Shown here: one piece after another, positions 1 through 7,046 of the stretch
Numbering within the stretch: position 1 is the first letter of the stretch
Layout of the letters: every line of letters begins with the position of its first letter
Assembly: GCA_964529155.1 (NCBI GenBank)
Contig: CAZGVV010000050.1
Span: 1 to 15,275 of the forward strand
DNA length: 15,275 nt
From: CAZGVV01 sp964529155
Lineage (GTDB): Bacteria; Pseudomonadota; Alphaproteobacteria; Rickettsiales; SXRF01
Direction of reading: 5' to 3'
Program-made: the position numbers and the translations under genes
The notes under the pieces: model-generated
Seen by the model: the letters and a program-made list of their open reading frames with translations, nothing else
Database searches by the model: none
Told to the model about the DNA's origin: nothing

Positions 1-1
1 C

Positions 2-1258
2 GGCACGGCCTGGGGCAGCGACAAGGCACTCAAGGCGTATCTGAACATGCTGGAAGAAGCCGGAAAGCGCGATCACCGTAAGCTTGGCCGCGAGCTGGAT
101 TTGTTCCACATCGAAGACCACTCACCCGGCATGATTTTCTGGCACGACAAAGGCTGGACGCTGTACCGCCAACTGGAAAATTTCGTCCGCACCAAAATCC
201 AGCGCGCCGGGTATGTAGAAGTACGCACGCCGATTCTGGTGGACCGCAGCCTGTGGGAACAATCCGGACATTGGGAGAAATTCCGCGAGAATATGTTCGT
301 TGCCCCCACCGATGACGACAAATTCCTCTGCGTCAAGCCGATGAACTGCCCATGCCATATCCAGATTTTTAACCAGGGCATCAAAAGCTACCGCGATCTG
401 CCGCTACGCATGGCGGAATTCGGCACCTGCCACCGCAATGAATCCAGCGGTTCGATGCATGGCATCATGCGTATCCGCGGCTTCACGCAGGACGACGCGC
501 ATATTTTTTGCATGGAAGAGCAAATCACGCAGGAAACTGTGGCGTTTTGCGCCCTCTTGCAGGACGTTTACGCGGCGTTTGGCTTCACCGAAGTGCACGT
601 CAAATTCTCTGACCGCCCGCCGGTGCGCGCCGGTTCCGACGACACCTGGGATAAGGCCGAAGGCGCCCTCAAAGACGCGGTCAATGCCGCGGGCCTGCAA
701 TGGACGCTCAACCCCGGAGAAGGCGCGTTTTATGGGCCGAAACTGGAATTTACCCTACGCGATGCCCTGGGCCGGGACTGGCAATGCGGCACGCTGCAGG
801 TGGATTTCGTGCTGCCGGAGCGCCTGGACGCCACCTATATCGGCACAGACGGCGCCAAGCACCGCCCCGTCATGCTCCACCGCGCCATTTTAGGCTCGCT
901 GGAGCGCTTCATCGGTATCCTGATTGAGGAATATGCCGGAAAATTCCCCCTCTGGCTCGCCCCCGTGCAGGCGGCAGTCGCCAACATCACCACCGAAGCC
1001 GAACCCTACGCGCTGGACGTAAAAGCCGCCCTGGAAGCGGCAGGGCTCCGCGTGGTGAGCGAATTGTCGGCCAATAAGATCAACTACAAAATCCGTGAGC
1101 TTTCCTTACAAAAAGTGCCCGCCATTTTGGTGGTAGGGGCCAAAGAAATGGCCGAGCGCAAAGTCTCGATCCGACGCCTCGGCTCAGAGCAACAAACGGT
1201 GATGACGCTGGATGAGGCCATCGCGCAATTGAGCGCGGAAGCGAAAATGCCTAATTGA
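2..1258 (+). CDS. thrS: Threonyl-tRNA synthetase (ThrRS), 3' part only
   Basis: Cytoplasmic class II aminoacyl-tRNA synthetase that charges tRNA-Thr. The reading frame is open from base 2 (GTAWGSDKALKAYLNMLEEA), so the true start, the TGS domain and most of the editing domain lie outside the window; about 418 residues are present. Visible family signatures are KRDHRKLGRELDLF at the end of the editing/linker part, then the catalytic core with MNCPCH (first Cys is the expected zinc ligand), motif 2 (FGTCHRNESSGSMHG), GFTQDDAH (second zinc ligand His) and motif 3 (MLHRAILGSLERFIG, third zinc ligand His). The C-terminal anticodon-binding domain starts near FPLWLAPVQ and ends at the TGA at 1256-1258. 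All three zinc ligands are present, so the enzyme looks intact. infC, its usual partner in many bacteria, is about 13 kb away on the other strand. No convincing terminator follows the stop. Confidence 0.97.
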   Translation, partial: GTAWGSDKALKAYLNMLEEAGKRDHRKLGRELDLFHIEDHSPGMIFWHDKGWTLYRQLENFVRTKIQRAGYVEVRTPILVDRSLWEQSGHWEKFRENMFVAPTDDDKFLCVKPMNCPCHIQIFNQGIKSYRDLPLRMAEFGTCHRNESSGSMHGIMRIRGFTQDDAHIFCMEEQITQETVAFCALLQDVYAAFGFTEVHVKFSDRPPVRAGSDDTWDKAEGALKDAVNAAGLQWTLNPGEGAFYGPKLEFTLRDALGRDWQCGTLQVDFVLPERLDATYIGTDGAKHRPVMLHRAILGSLERFIGILIEEYAGKFPLWLAPVQAAVANITTEAEPYALDVKAALEAAGLRVVSELSANKINYKIRELSLQKVPAILVVGAKEMAERKVSIRRLGSEQQTVMTLDEAIAQLSAEAKMPN

Positions 1259-1316
1259 CTTTTGTCTAATACAATTGTTAGATTTATTATTAATTTTACT
1301 AAGTTAACTGAAAATT

Positions 1317-1604
1317 ATGCGAAAAAATCCCCCAACGCTAAAGGGCCTTAGCAATCAGTACACGCGTTGTATAAATAAGCACCTTAAGAGCAGAGATGAA
1401 AAATTATCCCCCGAAGCTCGCAAACAAGAAGGTTCTTCTTACAGAGAAGCATTAGAGCATATTTTTTCTCAGGTACACGCGCTCCCTGAAGCGGACAAGA
1501 AACAATTTGAGGCGATACACGGCTTTGAACTTCCTAAGCCCACGGTAACTTCTCCTACCGCACAAGCATCACAAAAAACACCTGTAATTAAATTAATTAG
1601 TTAA
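1317..1604 (+). CDS. Small hypothetical protein (95 aa), no recognised family
   Basis: I do not recognise this protein. It begins MRKNPPTLKGLSNQYTRCIN, is hydrophilic and rich in Lys, Glu and Ser, has no membrane segment or signal peptide, and ends in a Pro/Thr/Ser-rich tail (about residues 73-95). The middle (about residues 28-70) could be helical. It follows thrS by 58 bases and its stop overlaps the convergent thiG stop by 12 bases. The ORF and the 58-base spacer before it are visibly more AT-rich than the neighbouring genes, which suggests a lineage-specific or acquired gene. There is no clear Shine-Dalgarno sequence before the ATG at 1317. Possible but weak promoter elements are TTGTTA (1275-1280) and TACTAA (1297-1302). 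It may be a real small gene or a chance ORF; confidence is moderate to low. Confidence 0.42.
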   Translation: MRKNPPTLKGLSNQYTRCINKHLKSRDEKLSPEARKQEGSSYREALEHIFSQVHALPEADKKQFEAIHGFELPKPTVTSPTAQASQKTPVIKLIS

Positions 1605-2363
1605 CTTCCCCGCCTCCGGGCTGCTCGCCATTGCATAACTCCGCTTCGGCATCCTCCCTGCCCGATACGCTAACCTCCCGGCCTCCACCGCTGCTTTCAT
1701 GGCGCCGGCCATGGCGACGGGGTCTTGGGCTTCAGCAATGGCGGTGTTCATGAGGACGGCGTCGCAACCCAGCTCCATGGCAATGCAAGCGTCTGAGGCC
1801 GTGCCAACGCCAGCGTCTACCAGCACCGGCACGCGGGCCTGCTCGACAATCAGGCGAATATTCAGCGGGTTTTGGATGCCAAGGCCCGAACCAATGGGCG
1901 CACCGAGCGGCATGATCGCCACGCACCCTGCGTCCTGGAGTTTGCGGGCCATGATGGGGTCGTCATTGGTATAGGCCATGACTTCAAACCCTTCTTTTAT
2001 CAAGATATGCGCGGCTTTCAGCGTTTCCTCGACATCCGGATACAGCGTGGTCTGGTCACCGATCACTTCCAGCTTCACCAGCGTCCATCCGCCGATTTCC
2101 CGGGCGAGGCGCAGGGTGCGCATGGCATCGTCTGCGGTATAACACCCGGCGGTGTTGGGCAGGTACGTATATGTTTCCGCGTCCGGCAACTGGGCGCTGC
2201 CCGGCTCGGCCAAATTCACCCGCCGCACCGCCACGGTCACGATTTCCGCCCCGCTCGCGGCGATGGCGGCGTGCAGGATTTCCGGGGTTTTGTAGCGGCC
2301 CGTGCCCACCAACAAGCGGGAGTGGAAGCGACGTCCGGCGATGATCAGCGGATCTGCGTCCAT
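1593..2363 (-). CDS. thiG: Thiazole synthase ThiG
   Basis: Builds the thiazole phosphate ring of thiamine from 1-deoxyxylulose 5-phosphate, dehydroglycine and the sulfur carried on ThiS-thiocarboxylate; a cytoplasmic TIM-barrel enzyme. Seen here: N-terminal PLIIAGRRFHSRLLVGTGRY, GAEIVTVAVRRVN, the expected Schiff-base lysine in WTLVKLEVIGD, NDDPIMARKL, the phosphate-binding stretch MPLGAPIGSGLGIQN, and DAGVGTASDA. The length of 256 residues is normal for the family. I place the start at the ATG at 2363-2361, one base after the thiS TGA, because the family begins at this point; a TTG at 2396 would add 11 residues overlapping thiS. The two genes are translationally coupled, which fits ThiG and ThiS working as a complex. 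The 3' end runs into the convergent small ORF. Confidence 0.96.
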   Translation of the reverse strand: MDADPLIIAGRRFHSRLLVGTGRYKTPEILHAAIAASGAEIVTVAVRRVNLAEPGSAQLPDAETYTYLPNTAGCYTADDAMRTLRLAREIGGWTLVKLEVIGDQTTLYPDVEETLKAAHILIKEGFEVMAYTNDDPIMARKLQDAGCVAIMPLGAPIGSGLGIQNPLNIRLIVEQARVPVLVDAGVGTASDACIAMELGCDAVLMNTAIAEAQDPVAMAGAMKAAVEAGRLAYRAGRMPKRSYAMASSPEAGKLTN

Positions 2364-2364
2364 C

Positions 2365-2565
2365 TCAGCCACCGCCGATAAATTTAACGATTTCAATGCG
2401 ATCTCCTTCGTCTAATGCAGTTTTTCCCCACAACGAACGCGGCACAATGGCAGCGTTGCGCTCAATCGCTACCTGCGATACCGGCAAGTTCAGCCTGTCC
2501 ACCATGCCCTGCACGGTGGTCCCAGCCGGGAGTTGCCGTTCTTCTCCATTGATGATAAGTTGCAT
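2365..2565 (-). CDS. thiS: Sulfur carrier protein ThiS
   Basis: Small ubiquitin-like sulfur carrier (66 residues) for thiazole formation. It starts MQLIINGEERQLPAGTTVQG and ends in the diagnostic Gly-Gly tail (KFIGGG), the C-terminal carboxylate of which is adenylated and converted to a thiocarboxylate. A longer in-frame reading upstream runs through aroQ coding sequence and does not resemble the family, so the ATG at 2565-2563 is chosen. thiG follows after one base. Upstream, the aroQ start codon lies only 9 bases away on the opposite strand, so any thiS promoter must lie within aroQ. No thi-box (TPP riboswitch) is visible. The adenylating partner ThiF and the other thi genes are not in the window. 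Confidence 0.93.
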   Translation of the reverse strand: MQLIINGEERQLPAGTTVQGMVDRLNLPVSQVAIERNAAIVPRSLWGKTALDEGDRIEIVKFIGGG

Positions 2566-2574
2566 GCTACCACT

Positions 2575-3013
2575 ATGACGCGCCCCATCCTCATCGTCAA
2601 CGGCCCGAATCTCAACATGCTTGGCATGCGTGAGCCGGAAATCTATGGCCGCACCACCCTGGCCGAGATTGAGGAACGGTGCCGCGTGCAAGCCCAGGAG
2701 CTGGGGCTGGAAGTGGCTTTTTTCCAAAGCAATGATGAAGGCGCGCTGGTTTCGCGCATTCAGGCGGCGGCGAAGGATGCCAGCGGCATCATCATCCGGG
2801 GCTTATACGCATACATCCATTGCAATACTAGACGCGCTTTCGCTGGTGAGCGCGCCAATTATTGAAGTGCACCTCTCCAACATCTACCGCCGCGAACCGT
2901 TCCGCCATAAATCCTATGTGTCGATGATTGCTGGCGGCGTGATCTGCGGATTTGGCGCAGACGGGTATTTAATGGCGCTCAGTGCCATCAAGCCGCTACT
3001 TACCAAATCCTAG
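2575..3013 (+). pseudogene. aroQ: Type II 3-dehydroquinate dehydratase, frameshifted
   Basis: Third step of the shikimate pathway (3-dehydroquinate to 3-dehydroshikimate). Starting at the ATG at 2575, frame 1 encodes MTRPILIVNGPNLNMLGMRE, the active-site Tyr region EIYGRTTLAEIE and FFQSNDEGALVSRI, up to about 2796 (DASGIII). The family signature then continues one frame later, from about 2798: GAYTHTSIAILDAL, IEVHLSNIYRREPFRH (catalytic Glu and His) and GVICGFGADGY, ending at the TAG at 3011-3013. The break falls exactly where IINPGAYTHTS should be read, and the Asn-Pro pair, including the active-site Asn, is missing. A net loss of 2 (or 5) bases explains it. Both halves are otherwise well conserved, so this is either a very recent mutation or an assembly error. 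The last bases overlap the glnD stop. The other shikimate gene here, aroE, is intact. Confidence 0.88.
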
Positions 3014-5724
3014 CCGATCACCTGATTTTCCGGCCCTGCTTCTACTTCTGGCGCAACGGCCGCCATCAGCGCCGCGCGCAGTTCACGCAGCTTATCGGTA
3101 TGGGTGACTTTAAACCCAAACGCGTCTTTCACATAAAACACGTCCACCGCCTGCACGCCATAGGTCGAAATATGGGCGCTACTGATGGTGAGACCTTGTT
3201 CAGAAAGCACGCGGGTGACGGAATACAAGAAGCCCACGCGATCACGGCCCACCACTTCAATGACCGTGTGAGTGGCCGATGCGTCGTTTTCAATGAACAC
3301 CTGGCCTTCCACCTGGAATGCATCCCGGCGCAGCGGATAGAGCGGTTTTTGCTTAGCCAGCTCTTTTTCTACATCCAATTCCCCGGCAATCGATTGACGC
3401 ATGCGCACGGTGAGACGGCTCAGGCGGTCCGGCTTGTCAAACAAGCGGCCATTTTCGTCCTGTACCTGGAAAATGTCCACGGCCACACCGTTACGCAGGG
3501 TAAAGATTTTTGCCCCAACAATGTTGGCCCCTGAGAGTGAGATGGCTCCGGCCAGACGTGAAAACAGCGCGTGCGAATCGGGCGCCAGCACGGTTAAATC
3601 AGTGATACCCCGCCCGCTGGCATGTGTGGCATCGAGTGATAGCGGCTCCCCCACCGCGCCCAGGCCAGACAGCAGCAATGCCGCGCGCGCCAAACTATCA
3701 ATGTCCATGCCGGCCAAATATTCCGGCGTGCAAAGCGCCAGATATTTCTCTAATTGCTGTTCGCTCCAGCCGGGCAAGCGCGCGTGCAGTTCACGCATCA
3801 AATCCGCGGTCTGTTGCTCGCCGGTTTCAAACCGCCCCGTTTGCATGTAGCGCTCAGCGCGGGAAAACAGACTACGCAACAGATTGGCTTTCCAGGCGTT
3901 CCACACCCCCGGCCCTACTGCCCGCATATCAGACACGGTAAGCAGGAATAACAGCTTGAGGCGCGCCAAAGACTGCACGTTGGTCACAAAGTCACTCAAT
4001 GCCTGCGGGTCGTTAGGATCGCGCTTAAAGGCGGTGTGCGTAAACAGCAGGTGATTACGCACCAGCCAGGCTGTCATATCAATTTCCGACGCCGATAACC
4101 CAAAACGGGTGGCCAGCGTACGGGCAATATCAGCGCCGCCTTCGGAGTGGTCAGAACCGCTGCCTTTGGCAATGTCATGGCAGAAAAGCGCCAGATACAG
4201 TGAGCGGCGCCACTCCACATTACGCGCAATACGGCTGGCCACTGGCATGTCCTTGGCGAATTCGCCGCGCTCTAACCCATGCAAGACACCGAGCGCCACC
4301 AGCGTATGCTCGTCTACCGTGTAAATGTGGTACATATTAAACTGCATCTGCCCAAAAATATGTGCAAATTCGGGAATAAAGCGCGGCAACAACCCAACCT
4401 CGTTCATTCGCCGCAACGTTTGCTCTGCGCGCCTGGGGCCAAGCAAGATGTCCATGAACACCCCGCCGGCTTCGGCGTCACGCGTGAAGGCGCGCGTCAC
4501 GGCTTTGATACTGCGCGTTACCGCCTGCAATGCGTGCGGATGGATGTCGCAGCCTTGTTTCTGCGCAATATAAAACAATTTCAGCATGCGCACGGGATGG
4601 GCCATGAAATCCTCATCCTCACGAATAGTCAGGCGGTCACCCTGCAATACAAAACCGTCCAGCCGCCAGCCGCCGCTTAACCGAAAGAGCAGGGATTTGC
4701 GCGGGGTGCGCTTATGCTGCTCTTCTAATAATGCACACACAATACGGGTAAGATTTCCGACCCCTGCCACCACCATGAAATAGCGCTTCATCATGCGCTC
4801 TACCGCCCGCGTGTCGCCATTAGCGCGATACCCCATGAGTGGGGCGAGCAATTGCTGGCGGTCAAACGTTAGGCGCTCCTCGGCCTTGCCGGCAAGTAGG
4901 TGCAAATGCACGCGCAGCGTCGATAAAAATATCCGCGCCCGCTCAAAGCGGGCAAATTCCTCCTGCGTAATATAGCCGCGCTCCACCAGCCCATGGACGT
5001 CACAGTCAAACACATAGCGCGCCACCCAGTACAGCGTCTGTAAATCACGCAAGCCACCTTTGCCTTCTTTGATGTTAGGCTCCAGCAAATACCGTGAATC
5101 ACCGAAACGTTTGTGACGGGCATCGCGCTCGGAAAGCTTGGCTTCAACAAAGGCTTCGGGCGTGTCAGCAATGATTTCACTGCAGTAACGCGCATGAATG
5201 GAGGCAAACATCTCGCGGTCGCCCACGACCTGCCGCATATCAAGCAGGTTGGTGCGCACAGTTAAATCTTCCAGAGCCAGCGCGATGGCATCATCCTCTG
5301 TACGCAGCGCGTGCCCGACTTTCAGGCCCATGTCCCATAAAATATACAGCAGATCACGCGAGATTCGCTCCGCCGGGCCGCGCGTGGCCGGACGGTATAA
5401 AAACAATAAATCCACATCAGAATAGGGAAATAGCTCCGCACGCCCATACCCGCCGGTGGCAATCACCGAAATCCCCAGCGTCCCGGGCATAAGCAGGCTG
5501 CATACACCGGATATCAGGGCGTCCATGGCCTGAGAAAGCGCATGGGTCAGAGTATCGGCATTACCATCTATTTCAAAAGCCGCCTGCGCAGCGCGCAGGT
5601 GAGTGTCGCGGAATTCCCGGGCCAGTGCAAGCATCTGCGGACGCGCTTCTTCGGGCTTGGTATAGGGAAGCGCTTGCAGTGCTTTAAGAAAGCTAGCAGC
5701 TGTGGGTAGTGCCGGGTGCGTCAT
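3010..5724 (-). CDS. glnD: Bifunctional PII uridylyltransferase / uridylyl-removing enzyme GlnD
   Basis: Cytoplasmic glutamine sensor that adds UMP to PII proteins when glutamine is low and removes it when glutamine is high, controlling nitrogen assimilation. At 904 residues it has the normal length. Domains seen: nucleotidyltransferase with GGYGRAELFPYSDVD (residues 91-105, two metal-binding Asp), the linker region containing EPNIKEGKGGLRDLQTLYW (about 215-233), the HD hydrolase with HDIAKGSGSDHSEGG (516-530), and two C-terminal ACT domains (about 709-790 starting DLTVLAPDSHALF, and 819-895 starting HTVIEVVGRDRVGFL) that bind glutamine. The ATG at 5724-5722 lies 3 bases after the stop of the upstream folate gene, so the two are probably co-transcribed. 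No glnB or glnK is in the window. The stop codon overlaps the convergent aroQ stop. Confidence 0.98.
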   Translation of the reverse strand: MTHPALPTAASFLKALQALPYTKPEEARPQMLALAREFRDTHLRAAQAAFEIDGNADTLTHALSQAMDALISGVCSLLMPGTLGISVIATGGYGRAELFPYSDVDLLFLYRPATRGPAERISRDLLYILWDMGLKVGHALRTEDDAIALALEDLTVRTNLLDMRQVVGDREMFASIHARYCSEIIADTPEAFVEAKLSERDARHKRFGDSRYLLEPNIKEGKGGLRDLQTLYWVARYVFDCDVHGLVERGYITQEEFARFERARIFLSTLRVHLHLLAGKAEERLTFDRQQLLAPLMGYRANGDTRAVERMMKRYFMVVAGVGNLTRIVCALLEEQHKRTPRKSLLFRLSGGWRLDGFVLQGDRLTIREDEDFMAHPVRMLKLFYIAQKQGCDIHPHALQAVTRSIKAVTRAFTRDAEAGGVFMDILLGPRRAEQTLRRMNEVGLLPRFIPEFAHIFGQMQFNMYHIYTVDEHTLVALGVLHGLERGEFAKDMPVASRIARNVEWRRSLYLALFCHDIAKGSGSDHSEGGADIARTLATRFGLSASEIDMTAWLVRNHLLFTHTAFKRDPNDPQALSDFVTNVQSLARLKLLFLLTVSDMRAVGPGVWNAWKANLLRSLFSRAERYMQTGRFETGEQQTADLMRELHARLPGWSEQQLEKYLALCTPEYLAGMDIDSLARAALLLSGLGAVGEPLSLDATHASGRGITDLTVLAPDSHALFSRLAGAISLSGANIVGAKIFTLRNGVAVDIFQVQDENGRLFDKPDRLSRLTVRMRQSIAGELDVEKELAKQKPLYPLRRDAFQVEGQVFIENDASATHTVIEVVGRDRVGFLYSVTRVLSEQGLTISSAHISTYGVQAVDVFYVKDAFGFKVTHTDKLRELRAALMAAVAPEVEAGPENQVIG

Positions 5725-5727
5725 GCA

Positions 5728-6330
5728 CTACACTGTAGCGGAGCCAGACTTAAGCGCAACCTCCGTGATGCCTTGTTCGGTGATGATATAATCCAGNNNN
5801 NNNNNNAGACGCTGTTCGAACAGCTCCACCGGCAGCTCAGGCGCTTGCTGGCAACTATAGGCGATGCCAACGGCGGCAAGTCGCGGGGTGCTGGCGCGCA
5901 GCGCGCCAAGGGTTCGGTCATAATAGCCGCCGCCATATCCCAGCCGGTATCCGCAGCGATCAAACGCGACCAGTGGCACCAGCACTACATCGGGCACGAC
6001 GGTAACGGCGGTATCTTCTGGTTCAGACAAGCCATAGGCGCCACGCTTCAATGTTTCCCATGGCGTCCACGCACGAAATACCAGCGGTGCGTTGGCCCCG
6101 CGCACGCATGGAAGCGCCGTTTTACTGCCTCGATCCGCCAGAGCTTCCAGCACCGGCAAAATATCCACCTCGCCGCGCACCGGCAAATACCCTGCCACTA
6201 CACTCCGGGCTTGAGGCAAGAATTCCAATACGTGGGTAACAATATTTTTTTGATACACCTGTGCTTTGCTGGCAGCAACTGCTTGCCGGCGGGCGATGTA
6301 TTCGGTGCGTAAACTGGCTTTATCTTGCAT
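5728..6330 (-). CDS. fau: 5-formyltetrahydrofolate cyclo-ligase (contains an N gap)
   Basis: Converts 5-formyl-THF to 5,10-methenyl-THF using ATP, returning this storage form to one-carbon metabolism (YgfA/MTHFS family). Seen: N-terminal MQDKASLRTEYIARRQAVAA, the substrate-region loop GYLPVRGEVDILPVL, VPDVVLVPLVAFDRCGYRLG (residues 112-131) leading into the signature GYGGGYYDRTL (131-141), and the C-terminal LDYIITEQGI. I start at the ATG at 6330-6328, because the in-frame extension up to 6456 reads through the spacer and does not look like the family. Ten Ns at 5797-5806 interrupt the gene near its 3' end but keep the frame; see the gap entry. The arrangement zapA, spacer (6S RNA position), fau is conserved in many proteobacteria. 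glnD follows 3 bases after the stop. Confidence 0.95.
   Translation of the reverse strand: MQDKASLRTEYIARRQAVAASKAQVYQKNIVTHVLEFLPQARSVVAGYLPVRGEVDILPVLEALADRGSKTALPCVRGANAPLVFRAWTPWETLKRGAYGLSEPEDTAVTVVPDVVLVPLVAFDRCGYRLGYGGGYYDRTLGALRASTPRLAAVGIAYSCQQAPELPVELFEQRXXXXLDYIITEQGITEVALKSGSATV
5797..5806. other. Assembly gap (10 N), probably a placeholder
   Basis: Ten Ns lie inside the folate cyclo-ligase gene. Read on the minus strand, the sequence before the gap ends CAG CGT CT and the sequence after it begins CTG GAT TAT. If the Ns are removed and the shared CT is merged, the reading becomes QRLDYIITEQG, which has the spacing expected for the family. The Ns plus the duplicated CT add exactly four codons. 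The gap is therefore most likely a fixed-length scaffold join between contigs that abut or overlap. Confidence 0.8.
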
Positions 6331-6344
6331 AACGCTCTTGCGGA

Positions 6345-6528
6345 CTGTGTCCGGCGTAGCTTCGAAAAGGCGAAGACGGATCCACCACTGGCCGTTGGTT
6401 GAACATGCCGCATCGACCCTTTTGTGTAAAGGTGGGAACAATGTGCCTAAAGACAATGCCTAAAGACAGGGACCATCCCCGATGCTCAATTTATCGGTCC
6501 GAGGGACAATGTACCGGACGAACCGGGC
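6345..6528 (-). ncRNA. ssrS: Candidate 6S RNA (position-based; ends approximate)
   Basis: The 216 bases between zapA and fau hold no gene. In many proteobacteria this slot, read in the same direction as zapA and fau, encodes 6S RNA, which binds the sigma-70 RNA polymerase holoenzyme. On the minus strand, a GTCCGG near the 5' end (about 6517-6512) can pair with CCGGAC near the 3' end (about 6354-6349), giving a possible closing stem for a rod about 170 bases long. Internal short hairpins (GTCC-CTC-GGAC, and CGGAC-ACA-GTCCG at 6353-6341) are present. I could not fold the sequence or show the central bubble, and a 12-base tandem repeat (6444-6468) interrupts the region, so this is a positional prediction. 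A possible -10 (TATTAC, 6540-6535) lies upstream, without a good -35. Confidence 0.42.
6444..6468. repeat. 12-base tandem direct repeat
   Basis: TGCCTAAAGACA occurs at 6444-6455 and again at 6457-6468, separated by a single A. It lies in the zapA-fau spacer inside the candidate 6S RNA region. The copies are identical, which points to a recent local duplication or slippage. Confidence 0.9.
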
Positions 6529-6546
6529 AGACCCGTAATAAAGATG

Positions 6547-6969
6547 TTACTCCATTTCGAGCTGGGCTGCAATCTTTTCGATACGGGCAGCGACTTCCAG
6601 CAGGGTTTCGGTCATTGCCGCTTCGCTTTCGGCCAGTTTTGCCCGCTCCTGGCTCAAATAATCCTGATTTTTCAATTCTAATTCCTCGTCACTGACCGGT
6701 GTAATGCCTCCGGCATGAAACTGCTCTTCCAGGCGCATAAGCTTGCCATGCATCTGGCGAACCTGGCGGCGCGTGTCGGCCAGCTCATCGGCCAGCATGA
6801 CGGAGGACAGTAAAAACAGCATCACTTCACCAGCATGCGGCGCTTGCCGCGCGATTTGGCGGACACGGTCATCCACTTCCTGGGAAAGGGCAACCAGCTG
6901 TTCTTCCTGGCCATCATCACAGGCCAGATTGTAATCCCGCCCATTAATGCGCACTGAAACGACCGCCAT
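6547..6969 (-). CDS. zapA: Cell division protein ZapA
   Basis: FtsZ-ring associated protein that bundles FtsZ filaments at midcell. The 140 residues begin MAVVSVRINGRDYNLACDDG, the typical globular head, followed by LVALSQEVDDRVRQI. A long helical region (VMLADELADTRRQVRQMH and onward) forms the dimer/tetramer coiled coil, and a second helical stretch ends at the stop. Length is slightly above the ~110 residues of E. coli ZapA, as is common in alphaproteobacteria. The start is supported by AGGAGT six bases before the ATG at 6969. It is transcribed leftward from a promoter that interlocks with the divergent nfu promoter (see 7004-7031), and the 6S position and fau follow downstream. Confidence 0.93.
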   Translation of the reverse strand: MAVVSVRINGRDYNLACDDGQEEQLVALSQEVDDRVRQIARQAPHAGEVMLFLLSSVMLADELADTRRQVRQMHGKLMRLEEQFHAGGITPVSDEELELKNQDYLSQERAKLAESEAAMTETLLEVAARIEKIAAQLEME

Positions 6970-7003
6970 GGCGCTACTCCTAAACGGTAAAGATTTTCTT
7001 AAG

Positions 7004-7031
7004 ATTATTCCTTTGACAACGCCTTTGTCAA
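7004..7031 (-). promoter_or_regulatory. Predicted sigma-70 promoter of zapA
   Basis: On the minus strand, a perfect TTGACA (7031-7026) is followed after 16 bases by AATAAT (7009-7004), one mismatch from the consensus -10. Transcription would start near 6997, leaving a leader of about 28 bases that contains the zapA AGGAGT site. It shares its -35 region with the divergent promoter of nfu. Confidence 0.65.
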
Positions 7032-7033
7032 AG
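7011..7033. repeat. Perfect 9-base inverted repeat over the divergent -35 elements
   Basis: CTTTGACAA (7011-7019) and TTGTCAAAG (7025-7033) are exact inverted copies separated by 5 bases. Each arm contains the TTGACA -35 of one of the two divergent promoters, so the symmetry may simply reflect two -35 elements face to face, or may be an operator for a dimeric repressor. Confidence 0.85.
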
Positions 7034-7040
7034 CCATAAT
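7013..7040 (+). promoter_or_regulatory. Predicted sigma-70 promoter of nfu, likely leaderless transcript
   Basis: Perfect TTGACA (7013-7018), 16-base spacer, CATAAT (7035-7040, one mismatch). The expected start of transcription, about 7 bases after the -10, is 7047, the A of the nfu ATG. No Shine-Dalgarno sequence precedes that ATG, which is consistent with a leaderless mRNA. Confidence 0.68.
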
Positions 7041-7046
7041 GAAACC

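Noticed and set aside
438..893. 151-codon open frame overlapping thrS in another frame
   Set aside because: thrS shows unbroken family sequence through this region; the overlapping frame is low-complexity Arg/Ser/Pro-rich.
1872..2381. 169-codon open frame antisense to thiG
   Set aside because: It lies wholly opposite thiG, has no recognisable domain, and arises from the codon pattern of the real gene.
2364..2396. TTG start extending thiG by 11 residues
   Set aside because: The extension lies inside thiS and is not part of the family; the ATG one base after the thiS stop is preferred.
2533..2574. Earlier aroQ start (ATG at 2533)
   Set aside because: It would overlap thiS on the other strand and add 14 residues not found in the family; MTRPILIVNGPNLN at 2575 is the normal N-terminus.
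2566..2700. TPP riboswitch upstream of thiS
   Set aside because: This DNA is aroQ coding sequence and no thi-box is visible.
5716..6312. Long open frame (198 codons) antisense to the folate cyclo-ligase gene
   Set aside because: It reads through the N run opposite a well-conserved enzyme gene; composition effect of the real gene.
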